In this document: piece after piece, positions 31,530 through 41,576 of the stretch
How positions within the stretch are numbered: the first letter of the stretch is position 1
Layout: each line of letters begins with the position of its first letter
Source of the DNA: Adenophora triphylla var. japonica
Lineage: Eukaryota > Streptophyta > Magnoliopsida > Asterales > Campanulaceae
Assembly (NCBI GenBank): GCA_022495995.1
Contig: JAFEMH010000161.1
Location: 806,001 to 870,000 of the forward strand
Length of the DNA: 64,000 bases
Reading direction: 5' to 3'
Translations under genes and position numbers: made by a program
Notes under the pieces: generated by a model
Told to the model about the DNA's origin: nothing
The model's input: the letters and a program-made list of their open reading frames with translations, nothing else
Database searches by the model: none

Positions 31530-31564
31530 CTACGACCGACTTGATTCCCACTAGGGATACGTAG
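31530..31564 (+). repeat. CTACG/CGTAG hairpin, B copy 2
   Basis: Outer arms CTACG/CGTAG, inner TCCC-ACTA-GGGA, followed by the GTAGCCTATC block. Confidence 0.7.
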
Positions 31565-31794
31565 GTAGCCTATCATTAGGTCCAGCCACTCGACCAAAAT
31601 GGTCATCCTTTCCTCGCCAGACGTAAGACCGATCCTTTCAAGCGTAGTCCACCAAGAGGACCATCTACCCCCACCATTAAGGTTCGAGGCACCTAAACGC
31701 CATCTCCAAGGTTCGAGGCACCTAAAATGCCATCTCCAAGGTTCGAGGCACCTAAGACGCCATCACACACAACACTAGGAAAGCGATAAATCGC

Positions 31795-32345
31795 AATCAT
31801 CCCCGAGAGCGGATGGCCCTCCGACCGAAAATGGTCATTCTTATCCCCAAGAGCGGATATGCAATTTCACCCATCGACCGAAAATGGTCATTCCTATCCC
31901 CACAGAGCGGATAGCCCTCCGATCAAGATGATCATCTCTTATCCCCAGCCAGAGCGGATAGCCCCTGCATCGAAAATGGTCATTCATATCCCCTAGAGCG
32001 GATATACAATTTCGCCCATCCGACCAAAATGGTCATTCTTATCCCCAACAGAGCGGATATGCAATTTCAGCCATCGACCGAAAATGGTCATTCCTATCCC
32101 CAAAGAGCGGATAGCCCTCCGATCAAGATGATCATCTCCTATCCCCAGCCAGAGCGGATAGCCCTCGCACCGAAAATGGTCATTCCTATCCCCAGAGCGG
32201 ATAGCACTCCGATCAAAATGATCATCGCAATTATCCCCAATGAGCGGATATGCAATTTCAGCCATCGACCGAAAATGGTCATTCCTATCCCCACAGAGCG
32301 GACAGCCCTCCGATCAAAATGATCATCTCTTATCCCCAAAGCAGA
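31795..32345 (+). repeat. 45-bp two-tier hairpin array in B
   Basis: About eleven copies. Each has GAGCGGATA, an inner stem that is GACC..GGTC in some copies and GATCA..TGATC in others, and TATCCCC. Changes in the inner stem are compensated. Open frames on both strands here are repeat artefacts. Confidence 0.8.
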
Positions 32346-32432
32346 AGTTTCTCTCCAAAGAACCGACCGCGTAACTCGCTCATCGAGTTCGAGGCACCTA
32401 AACGCCATCATCCCTGTGGTCAAAGACCCGAA

Positions 32433-32467
32433 CTACGGCCGGCTTGATTCCCACTCGGGATACGTAG
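32433..32467 (+). repeat. CTACG/CGTAG hairpin, B copy 3
   Basis: Outer arms CTACG/CGTAG, inner TCCC-ACTC-GGGA. It lies 115 bp before LTR3, the same arrangement as in C copy 3. Confidence 0.7.
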
Positions 32468-32581
32468 GTAGCCTATTAAATAGGTTCAGCCACTCGATCA
32501 CTTGATCATCCTGTCAAATATGGAGCCTTACTCTTATCGACGACCCCGCTTCCTTCGAAAGCACCGTCGCCGAGGGGCTAC

Positions 32582-34448
32582 TGTAAGTGCTCCAATTTGA
32601 GTTTGTTAGTATTTTCGTTAGAAAATTAACGAAAGTTTTAACATTTCTAACATTTCTAACAAACCCTAACCTTTCTAACAAAGCAAGGGTAAAGTGGGCA
32701 TTGCCATTTAAAGATAAACAAGGAAAGGAATCCTAAAAAGCAAAAGAAATGGAAAAACTCGAATTGGTAAGTTGAAAAACAGCTCAGTTTGAATTTTAAA
32801 AAGATTATTCCTCCCGTCCAAAAGCCAAGATCAGAGCAGATGAACAAAGGCACGCCAACAGGACCCTCCGCGCGGATCGGATTGTTTCTCACGTTGTTCT
32901 ATAAATTGAACCCTCCTCTCTCGGTTTACATAACACAATTGGATCACAAAGAACGAAACTCGGGCGAATATAGAGAGAAAACAAAGTGGGAATCCTTAGA
33001 TTGCCACCATTTTCTCTTGAATATTTCTCAATCCCACTCCAAACACTCTCAAATCATCCTTAAACACACACAAGCTCAAGCTTAAACCACCACCAAAGAG
33101 GAGGATTAGAGAGAAAACATAGAGGACTTAAGTGTTATCTACTTGTTTTCTCTTTGACCAACTCTATCATCAAACCCTAAGCACATTCAAGCCTCAAATC
33201 AAACTCAAACACAAATCCAAGCACGAAATCTTGATACTCCTCAAGTCAAACACCAAATCTTGATACTCCTCAAGTCAAATTCCAAGCCTAGGAAGATAGG
33301 GTTTCACCATTGGTAAAGCCCTCCTTCTCAAAACCCTAAAATTCTCTTTTAACTTCTTGTTCATCTTGTTCTTCTTACTTGGATCTACTTGATGTCTAGT
33401 TTAACTTAAGTTTTGACCCAAGATGGTCATCTTGAAGTTCATCTTCATGAATGACCATCTCAAATGGTCTACATTTTAAATCTCTAAATTGATTTTTCTC
33501 TTTAAATTCATCTTTACAAAATTCCCCTCTCCAAGCAAATGAAGTGCTTAGTCCTAATGTACCCCAAGGATGGTTTGGTATAGTTGATTCACCACTAAAA
33601 TGTCAAGTGATCACTAACCAAAACATAGGGAAATGGGGACAAGCATGGATGCAAAACCCCCTTTAAAATCATATTTTCTTTCTTGAGAAGTTGCTGTCCA
33701 GTAGCAATTTTCTCAGACCTCAGTCCATGGTCTAATTTTTTGGACACAGATAAATGTGGAATTTGGTGTTAACTACAAAACACTTTTTGTAGCCAACATC
33801 CAGATCTTTCCATAAATATTTTTATTTTATTTTTTGGGTAAGTAAAACTCCGTTTTCCAAATTTTATTTTAAAGGCTAGTTCATCAGCTTCTGGAAATCC
33901 AGATCTCATATCTGAGATTTCCAGAAGGTTTTGACCCCTCAAATATTTTCCAAAATGGAAAATTCCTTCGTACAAAGCTTATTTAAGGAGTCTAGAAAAA
34001 CTTTCATTCTCTGAGTTTATCAAGATTATGAATTTTTAAGACCCTTGAATACATTTCAAAATCAGGTGTCTGCTGCCTTTGTCCTTCTGGCAGAAGTGAC
34101 TTTCAACTTCAAAAGGTCTTTTGAATACCAAATATCAAACCAAAAATCCTCCAAAAAATCATGGGATCAGTTTAAGGTCTTAAAAAGAGATCCCAATTTT
34201 TACTTTTCTCAGTTTCAAATTATTTTAGTCAAAACACACACACACACACACAACAAAGGATTTCAAATGTTTGGAAGACTCGTTTTGCGAGGCGCGCCGG
34301 GTGCACACTAACGTCCTTCCCGACGCGTAACGTGACCTCCGAACCTAAATTTCTGATCTCGGGCTTTTTTCAAAGTTTTGGCTCTCAAAATAAAAATGAC
34401 GTGGCGACTCCGTTTTGATTTTCACAAAAAAAAATCGGGTACATCACA
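32582..34448 (+). repeat. LTR3: 3' LTR of element B
   Basis: Starts TGTAAGTGCTCC and ends ACATCACA. It has box TCCGCGCGGA (32867-32876), TATAAATT (32900), (CA)n near 34232, twin hairpin (34278-34330, one mismatch) and a PBS-like copy (34402-34412). It is clearly related to LTR1/LTR2 in the second half but diverged and 130 bp longer, so B is older than C. Confidence 0.9.
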
Positions 34449-35000
34449 GTTTGTACCTCCACCTTTCTGTGTGTTTTTCTCCTCCTCATTACATGCTCCA
34501 AAAAGTTTTGGGGGTAGCCCTCACACATTCGACTCCAACACGAGTAGTGAATTTTACACTTTGGTGAGGGAGGGAGGCGACCAACCCAAGTTTGCCTTGA
34601 CTTGAAATGCCTAGGATGGCGTGGTAGTCACTTGCCAGATCCATGACCATGAATGTTACTGTGGCCTCTTCTCAGAAGGGATGTTCTCCTACTTCCAATA
34701 ATAAGTCAATTGTTCCCGTGGCGCTGACTTTGTGGTTTGTGAAGCCTTCTAGTCTTCCAGAGTATAGCTCCAGCATGCTATCATTCAAATTCATCTTCTG
34801 GAAGGTAGAGTAATACAGAATATCCCGGGAGGCCCCCCGAGTCTATGAGGAGTCTCTCGGATTCACAGTTGTCAATCCTCCCTTTGATCACCAATGGTTG
34901 TTTGTGAGCCGCGCGACTTCTGGCTAGTTCATTAGGGGAGAAGCTGATGACTTCCTCTTCCTTATGAATCCAGGCGGGATGTGATAGACCTTACTTAGCT
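34449..35000 (-). pseudogene. Element D: aspartic protease
   Basis: Minus-strand translation (frames interrupted) gives NELARSRAAHKQPLVIKG, the active site LLIDSGGASRDILYYSTF, LEGFTNHKVSATGTIDLLLE, and VMDLASDYHAILG with VASLPHQSVKFTTRVGVE. This is the gypsy protease type with IDSG. The active-site Gly-Gly-Ala is unusual compared with the more common DSGSS. It is broken at the left edge by LTR3. Confidence 0.7.
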
Positions 35001-35045
35001 CATGGATCTGTTATTTCAATTTTTTATTAAAGACAGTCTCCTCCC

Positions 35046-35315
35046 TTATAACATGGAGCTTGCCCTATGAGGTCTGTCTTCCCTTTCATCATCTTTGTCA
35101 TCGTCATCCTTTCTTTTTTGCTTGCTATCTTTTCTCATAACGTAGCGATCTAGCTTTCCCTCGTCTACCCATCTCTGGATCATTCTTTTGAGGGAGATGC
35201 AATTTTCCGTGTCGTGTCCGTGCTCTTTGTGGAAGGCACAATACTTGAAGCTGTCATGGGTGTACTTTGTTCTTTTATCGAGCGGTCGGGGATTTGGTAG
35301 ATTCACCAACTGCAT
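35046..35315 (-). pseudogene. gag: Element D: gag zinc finger region
   Basis: The minus frame has KYCAFHKEHGHDTENC, a CX2H..GH..C finger, followed by LKRMIQRWVDEGKL and a Lys/Asp-rich tail. Typical end of a plant gypsy Gag of the D type. Confidence 0.8.
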
Positions 35316-36222
35316 GATTTATGTGATAGGTTTTGTGAGGGGGGTAAAAACCTCAGATTTTTCAGTAGCCCGAGTTCTATTCTTCCCCTTATAGCCACTT
35401 CCATTTGAAGCCTTGTTGGTGCCAGCTGCCTATGCTTCTGGTTTCTCAGACCTCTTTTTACATTTCTCTTCTGCCATCGATATGGCATAAGCCACATTGT
35501 ACAGATCAGATTTTGACTTAGGCTCTCTGGCATAAAGTTCATAGATCAACTATCCGGATCTCAATCTGGAATTAAAGCAAACAATCACCTCCCGGTTTGT
35601 CAAGCTTTCTTCTATTTGGTCTGCCATGGCTCTGAATCAATTGTAATAATTCAGAGTGGTTTCATTCTTCCTTTACTCAATGTTGGAAAGATCTGTCAGT
35701 CTTTTCTTTCTCTTTCCGACTGTAGCAAAGTGATCCAGGAATCTCCTCCTCTTGATTTTCCAGCTATCGATGCTTCCCTTCTTTTGTTCACGGAACCAAG
35801 ACAAAGCTGTTTCGGAGAAGGTACTCGCGAAGGCCTTACAGAGAATATTATCTGCCTTGGTGAGGAGGGTCATACTGAATTTAAAACTTTGTACATGGTC
35901 CCGTGCGTCTGTGATTCCCGCATATTTTTCAAAACTCGAGTTTTTAATAGCAGGATTGGGAGGTAGATCATTAATTCGCGGGGAGAAAGGACGAGTGGCA
36001 CTGGTATCATCATCATCTACTTTCTTCTTCCCCATCTCCATTTCATCTAGCCTCTTTTTCAAGAGGAGAATTTCTCATGCATCGATCCCCGAGCTAATAT
36101 GAGTGCTACGGTGGGTCCTTTCTTTATGTCAGTGCCTATTCACTCTAATGTGCTCCACATATTCCTAGTAATTGTCCCCGTGTCCAGATGGTGCTCTGTC
36201 TCTTCTAGGTGCCAATTCTTCG
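35316..36222 (-). pseudogene. gag: Element D: gag capsid core, copy 1
   Basis: Frame 35673-36062 encodes RPFSPRINDLPPNPAIKNS, ITDARDHVQSFKFSMTLLTK and FSETALSWFREQKKGSI, a typical gag core. Its right half is an almost exact tandem copy of 36224-36770. The left portion (35316-35670) continues the capsid C-terminus in other frames. Confidence 0.75.
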
Positions 36223-36770
36223 CTCAATGTTGGAAAGATCTGTCAGTCTTTTCTTTCTCTTTTCGACTGTAGGAAAGTGATTCAGGAATCTCCTCCTCAT
36301 GATTTTCCAGCTATCGATGCTTCCCTTCTTTTGTTCACGAAACCAAGACAAAGCTATTTCGGAGAAGGTACTCGCGAAGGCCTTACAGAGAATATTATCT
36401 GCCTTGGTGAGGAGGGTCATACTGAATTTAAAACTTTGTACATGGTACCGTGCGTCTGTGATTCCCCCATATTTTTCAAAACTCGAGTTTTTAATAGCAG
36501 GATTGGGAGGTAGATCATTAATTCGCGGGGAGAAAGGACGAGTGGCACTGGTATCATCATCATCTACTTCCTTCTTCCCCATCTCCATTTCATCTAGCCT
36601 CTTTTTCAAGAGGAGAATTTCTCATGCATCGATCCCTGAGCTAATATGAGTTCTACGGTGGGTCCTTTCTTTATTTCAGTGCCCATTCATTCTAATGTGC
36701 TCCACATGTTCCTAGTGATTGTACCCGTGTCCAGATGGTGCTCTGTCTCTTCTAGGTGCCAATTCTGAAT
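36223..36770 (-). pseudogene. gag: Element D: gag capsid core, copy 2 (tandem duplication)
   Basis: Second copy of the gag core (36205-36609) with only a few base differences from copy 1. Period about 547 bp. The duplication breaks the order of Gag, so neither copy can give a normal protein. Confidence 0.8.
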
Positions 36771-37568
36771 GGGGAGGAGTCCTGTAATGAGGAGGGCTCC
36801 TAGGCCGAGGAGGGATCCTGTGCCGAGGAGCAAACCAATGCCGAGGAGAGGGATTATGCCGAGGAGGGGTTTTTTACCTTGCATGACTGAGCCTTGCTCT
36901 CAAGTCTGCAGAATTAACCTCCTGCTCCCTTTGATGGTTCAGTTAACTTCTTAAGTCTACCTCGTTTCTTATGATCATGTCCAGGTGCCTTATGACGAGG
37001 AGGGACATCTTGGGGGTTTTGATTGGATCTACCTGCAGTGCCATGTTGAGGGGGATGTTGACCAGGAGGAAGATTTTTTCTATTCCCCCAACCACCACAC
37101 CTGTCAACATGACTTTCCCCTTCAAGGGAATTTCCAGTCCTCGTAGGCCTCATGAATTCATCTAGAGAGTTCAGGATCCAATTGCAGCAAGGCATTTTAT
37201 GTCTCATAAATGCGTTGCAAAGTTTCCATCTGTTGATGCAAGAGAGTTCTGCGATCAACCTGTTGAGGGGAAGCTCCGGTTACCCCTTGGGAGGCTTTGC
37301 TCGTCGTCTGGCTTCCAGTAGGCCTTCCTCGGTGCCGACGATAAGCAGGATTAGTCAGTACTATCCCGGTCATTAGCTGTCCCCTAGAACGCAGATTCAT
37401 TGCCAGGGGCGGCAACCCTTCAATCAATGACGAAGGAGGAGGCAGTTCCCCATTAGGAAAAGGAAAAGCAGTCCTAGTGTTGCCATGAGTATCCTCCACA
37501 CGAATATTATCCGGCTCAAGAGTAACACTAGTCGTATGTCCATCTTCCATTAGGATTAGGAGAGTCAA
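36771..37568 (-). pseudogene. gag: Element D: gag N-terminus
   Basis: Starts at 37568 with MTLLILMEDGHTTSVTLEPD and continues PSSLIEGLPPLAMNLRSRGQ in one frame to 37197. A GCCGAGGAG-type purine-rich repeat at 36770-36880 gives a repetitive Leu/Gly run. No motif beyond the general gag N-terminal character. Confidence 0.5.
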
Positions 37569-37608
37569 ACAAGAATTTTTTTAGCTATTCAATGGATGAT
37601 TCGAATTG

Positions 37609-37626
37609 TTCCCGGCAATGAAACCA
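37609..37626 (-). promoter_or_regulatory. Candidate PBS of element D
   Basis: TGGTTTCATTGCCGGGAA on the minus strand resembles the tRNA-Asp type PBS of plant gypsy elements (…GTTGCCGGGGA) with changes. It lies just upstream of gag. Confidence 0.4.
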
Positions 37627-37629
37627 AAC

Positions 37630-38280
37630 TGATGATGACAAAAACGTTCGGATCAGCCCAAATCCAGTGGCAGGTTGTATCCTGTATAATTGAATAGCAT
37701 GAAAAAGAATAATAAACATGTAAACTAAGCCGGGACTTCACTGGCGAAGGCCCTCCGGTGTAAGAGTAAGTATTTTTGTTTAGAGAGAGAAATCAATTGA
37801 CAATAGTTTAGAGTCAAAAGATGTGTTACCAAAATAATGAGAATTATGGCTTGTATATAGGCATATCATTGTATAATCCATGTTGAATAGGATTTGTATG
37901 TGAGGAGGATATAATGCTAGTGGGATTATAACCGTACATAAACCTTGCGTTGAGTAGGATTAGGTAGTTGCATTCTGCACGTGTGCCTTGTAGGCGAGCT
38001 CCTCGTCGTACATGGCCTGGTCCGCCTAAATTGAGACGAGGAAGTGAGTTATAAAGGATAGGGAAGCCCATTTCCTTTCTTTGTTGACAACCGAGAAGGG
38101 GCTCCTCGTATTCAAAGTAGGCCTTGCTCGATCTTGTTGGATGCCTTGCTCGTTATATGTGATTATGCCTCATCGGCATACAGTTTTGTTGTGCCTTATT
38201 TATTATTCGCTCTGCTATGTATGTATAGGTCGATATAGTGGGAATGACGAGTAAGCATGACGAGCAAAGGTAGAAAAAGT
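37630..38280 (-). repeat. Element D: LTR (5' LTR, start uncertain)
   Basis: The minus strand ends ..TCATCATCA near the PBS and has CCTATATACAAG near 37853-37863 as a TATA candidate. The upstream end is not defined; I place it near 38280 where the sequence becomes AT-rich and featureless. Confidence 0.45.
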
Positions 38281-39417
38281 TCACTCCCTTTGTCATATTT
38301 AAAACTTGTATGGATTATATTTTTTGCCTAATTCATTGGGCCCTGCCTGACCTTATACACACGTTCGTATTTCGATTTATACCCTTCAAGTGGTTTGTTT
38401 AAGATTGAAATCAGCTTAATCTTGACATTCAATTTTGGAAAGATGAATTTGTTTGTCATTAACAATTTTTAAATGTTATTAAGATCATTAAATTTTCTAT
38501 TAAGTTTTGGTCAAAACGACCCTAGTTTCATTAAAAATATGTCAATTTATAAACGTATCAATGGTGGGACGGAGAGAGTATGCAGTAAAAACTATATAAA
38601 TTAATAATGTCAGGACCGATAAAATTTATTAATTTATAGAGATATTGATTTATCGTTAAATTGATAATTACTAATTTAAATTTAAAGAGTGTTTAGCCGT
38701 TTTAACAAATTTCAGATTTCCTAATAAACTAAATTAATTGTATATATATAATAAGTTGAAAGACATTGAAAGTTGATGCTAACTTAGAATTTATTGTACA
38801 GAAGATTTGAACTTTAAAAAAAAATTTAAAAGAAACAAACAACTATGAATTCATATTTTCACTAATTTTTAATATTTTTTCTGTTTTAAAAAATTATTAA
38901 TTTAGAATTTTCGTGGGACCTAAAATTATAAAGGGTTCTGTCGAATAATTATTATCTTATTATTTTATTGGTTTTTGAAATTTTTTCGGTATAAGTCGAG
39001 ACCGGATAAATTTATTACTTTAGAAACTTTAATAATTTATTGAGTATTAATTTAGAAGTTTCTATTGTACATAACAATTTAACTGTAACGCATTTTTATT
39101 TTTTTATGTTTTTGGAATGATGAACATGAACTTTCCGGGTGATTATCAAAGGTGTTCGTTTCTTCATTAAACCCAGCCCATTTGGCCCACAAATGATTTT
39201 ACGTTATGGTGCTAACCAAATGCATAGAAACATCTGAGGCCTTATAATCCTGTTTGTAGTGGGCTGATATGAGAAACTTCATCTTTGACAATATAAAAAT
39301 AGAGGTCATGTTTATATTCGCAATTCTATTTCCCACGAAAAAGTTAGTACGCTTCACTCGATTAATAAATTCACGTTATAAGTTTTGGCAAAGTTTGAAT
39401 ACAAGTGAGTGGGCGTG
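38281..39417. other. AT-rich non-coding DNA
   Basis: No coding frame, no tandem unit and no LTR signature. This could be host intergenic DNA or very old repeats. Confidence 0.5.
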
Positions 39418-39839
39418 TTAGAAAGTTAAATTATCAGTAAGTTCTTAATTGTCAACTAAACTACGATGAACATGATTAACTTCGGCGATCACCAACTCCG
39501 GCGACCAAACAAATGAGAACTTAACTTATTAGTAAGTTCTCAGTTGACTCTACTAAGAACACGATCAACTCCGACGATCACCAACTTCGGCGACCAAACA
39601 CCTGAGAACTTAACATATTAGTAAGTTCTCAATTGTCAACTAAACTACTAAGAACACGATCAACTCCGACGACCACCAATTCCGGCGACCTAACAACTGA
39701 GAACTTAACCTATAAGTAAGTTCTCAGTTGTCAACTAAACTAATAAGAACACGATCAACTCCGGTGACCACCAAATTCGGCGACCAAACAACTGAGAACT
39801 TAACTTATCAGTAAGTTCTCAGTTATCAACTAAACTAAT
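39418..39839. repeat. 95-bp tandem repeat with hairpin
   Basis: About four and a half copies. Each contains GAGAACTTA ... TAAGTTCTC (nine-base arms) and ACGATCAACTCCGACGA. Element F is inserted within the last unit. Confidence 0.85.
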
Positions 39840-40385
39840 TGATACAGGAGCCAGAGCGATCGCGCTCGTGGGGATGGCGGCCGCGCTGAAGGACATGGGG
39901 ACGAGGTTTGAAGACTCTGGACAAGAGAGCGATCGCGCTCGTGGAGAGAGCGACCGCGCTCAAGGCAATGAAAACCAAGCATCAGTTTCGGGAGAAGTAC
40001 GCGACCGCGCTAGGGGAGAGGGCGACCGCGCTGACGACGATGAAGGCCAGGCATAAGTCTCGGGAGAGTTGCGCGACCGCGCTGGGCCAAAGGGCGGCCG
40101 CGCTCATGACGGGAAGATGAAGACTGATTGTGTTTTATTTATGGGAAATTCTTTAGTTTTGGTATTTTATTATTTTTCGGAACTCTTTTATTTGCTGCCT
40201 AGGTAGGAGTATAAGTACTTAGTCTTCTTATTTTGGTAAACAACTTATTATTCTTGATTTTCAAATCAAAGAGAATTCTCTTTAATTTCCTGGTGGATTC
40301 CAGATCTGTGTTCAAGGATTCATTGCTTGTGAATTCTTGTGTTTAGTGCGCTAAACACGAAACCTATTGCTTCCGTGCTGCGTCA
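39840..40385 (+). repeat. Element F: 5' LTR
   Basis: Starts TGATACAGGAGCC in the middle of a 95-bp repeat and ends TGCTGCGTCA two bases before the PBS. A TATA candidate TATAAGTA lies near 40211. U3 holds eight copies of GCGAYCGCGCT or GCGGCCGCGCT (39857-40105). Confidence 0.8.
39857..40105 (+). repeat. Eight GCGACCGCGCT motifs in U3 of F
   Basis: Copies near 39857, 39882, 39929, 39948, 39999, 40022, 40073 and 40094, spaced irregularly. The core is GCG(A/G)(C/T)CGCGCT. The open frames through this stretch (39868-40120) are a consequence of its GC content. Confidence 0.75.
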
Positions 40386-40387
40386 GT

Positions 40388-40400
40388 TGGTATCAAAGCA
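40388..40400 (+). promoter_or_regulatory. Primer-binding site of F (tRNA-iMet type)
   Basis: TGGTATCAAAGCA, close to the common TGGTATCAGAGC plant PBS complementary to initiator tRNA-Met, two bases after the LTR. Confidence 0.75.
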
Positions 40401-40436
40401 GGCCATATCCTGTCTTTTATATCATACTGAGGAATC

Positions 40437-41249
40437 ATGGGAGATCAGGCTACCAAGGCTGATATCGAGGGGATTACTAACGCCATCGCTGCGTTGACTA
40501 CACAGATCGCCGCGTTGGTTGCTGCTCAACAGGGTCAGAATGGTAATCGAGACCGTAGGGGTGAAAGAGACAGGGAGGAACACGTTCACCGTCCGCATAG
40601 GGTGGAGAACCGGGAAGAAGATGGATCCAGTTCGGAGGAAGAAATCGTTGAGGATGACGGAGAACAAGGTAACAATCAAAATCGCCATGATTATAGAATC
40701 AAGGCTGAAATCCCTCATTTTTATGGAACCATGGGCATAGAGGATTTTCTAGATTGGCAGACTAATGTCGATCGCTTCTTTGAGGTCATGGAGGTACCTG
40801 CTAATAAACAGGTGAAGATGGTAGCGATTCGCTTGAAGAGTACTGCTGCAGTATGGTGGGATAAACTGGTAGTGCAGAGGCGACGGCAAGGGAAGGAACC
40901 AGTTAGGACTTGGAGACGGATGAAGCAGTTGATCTCAGGGAGGTTTTTGCCCGCAGATTATGAGCAGATTTTGTATAAGTTGTATCTCAATTGTGTACAA
41001 GGCAAAAGGACGGTTGATGAGTACACTACTGAGTTTCAGCGGTACACAGAAAGGGTGGAGATTGACGAGTCTGAGGAACAAAAGGTTGCACGCTATATCA
41101 ATGGCCTGAAGGCCTCAATACAGGACAAGATGGGTTTGCATCAAGTACGGAACTTGACGGATGCTTCTACTCTGGCCTTGAAAGCGGAGCTTATGGAAAA
41201 GTCGAGTACAAGGGTCTTTAATGCTCCATTTCGTAAATGGAGTCCATAA
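40437..41249 (+). CDS. gag: Element F: Gag
   Basis: 270 codons from the first ATG after the PBS. The N-terminal third is Gln/Arg/Glu-rich, then YRIKAEIPHFYGTMGIEDFL, VPANKQVKMVAIRLKSTAAV with WWDKL, TWRRMKQLISGRFLPADYEQ and TVDEYTTEFQRY, the standard retrotransposon gag core. It stops at TAA 41247-41249, but the same frame stays open afterwards except for a TAG at 41382, so the stop is probably a point mutation of an in-frame gag-pol ORF. A zinc knuckle is found beyond the stop. Confidence 0.9.
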   Translation: MGDQATKADIEGITNAIAALTTQIAALVAAQQGQNGNRDRRGERDREEHVHRPHRVENREEDGSSSEEEIVEDDGEQGNNQNRHDYRIKAEIPHFYGTMGIEDFLDWQTNVDRFFEVMEVPANKQVKMVAIRLKSTAAVWWDKLVVQRRRQGKEPVRTWRRMKQLISGRFLPADYEQILYKLYLNCVQGKRTVDEYTTEFQRYTERVEIDESEEQKVARYINGLKASIQDKMGLHQVRNLTDASTLALKAELMEKSSTRVFNAPFRKWSP

Positions 41250-41423
41250 GGCGGTGCTGATGAAGGGAGTAACAAGGAGAAGGGGGTTACTAGCAGCTCA
41301 GCCGGGAACAGTTCAGCGGGAAACAGTGCGACAGGGAACCGTGTGGCAGCGAGCAACTCGACAGTAAACAAGGCGCCAGTATAGAAATCAGCAAATCCGT
41401 ATGCCAAACCGAGGGGAGATAAG

Positions 41424-41465
41424 TGTTTTCACTGTCAGGGATATGGTCATAGGTCCAACGTTTGC
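41424..41465 (+). pseudogene. gag: Element F: zinc knuckle beyond the stop codons
   Basis: [14 protein letters not shown] fits CX2CX4HX4C exactly, in the same frame as gag and pol. It is downstream of the TAA (41247) and TAG (41382), so it would only be made by readthrough or in an intact relative. Confidence 0.85.
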
Positions 41466-41576
41466 CCCAGTAGTCCAACTGCTGCATTCTTAGAGGAGGA
41501 AGACGAAGAGCAAGTAGAGGAGGAGAATGATGAGTATGAAGGGGCCGAGTTTGCAGAGGAGGAATCCGAGGAGCAT

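Larger units (their letters stand above)
29919..34448 (+). mobile_element. Element B, right part with 3' arrays and LTR3
   Basis: Continues B after the C insertion: hairpin arrays of the same kinds as in C, a GAGGGG tract and a 3' LTR. It ends at 34448, directly against coding sequence of element D. Confidence 0.8.
34449..38280 (-). mobile_element. Element D: gypsy element, minus strand, interrupted by B
   Basis: On the minus strand from right to left: an LTR-like region with a TATA box, a PBS-like site, gag N-terminus, a duplicated gag core, a CHC finger and protease. Coding sequence runs straight into the end of LTR3, so B most likely inserted into D. The rest of D is not seen in the window. 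Confidence 0.7.

Noticed and set aside
36771..36884. Leu/Gly repeat protein on the minus strand
   Set aside because: Comes from a simple GCCGAGGAG-type repeat within the decayed gag start of D.
39868..40120. GC-rich plus-strand frames of 62-70 residues
   Set aside because: Translations of the GCGACCGCGCT motifs in U3 of F.
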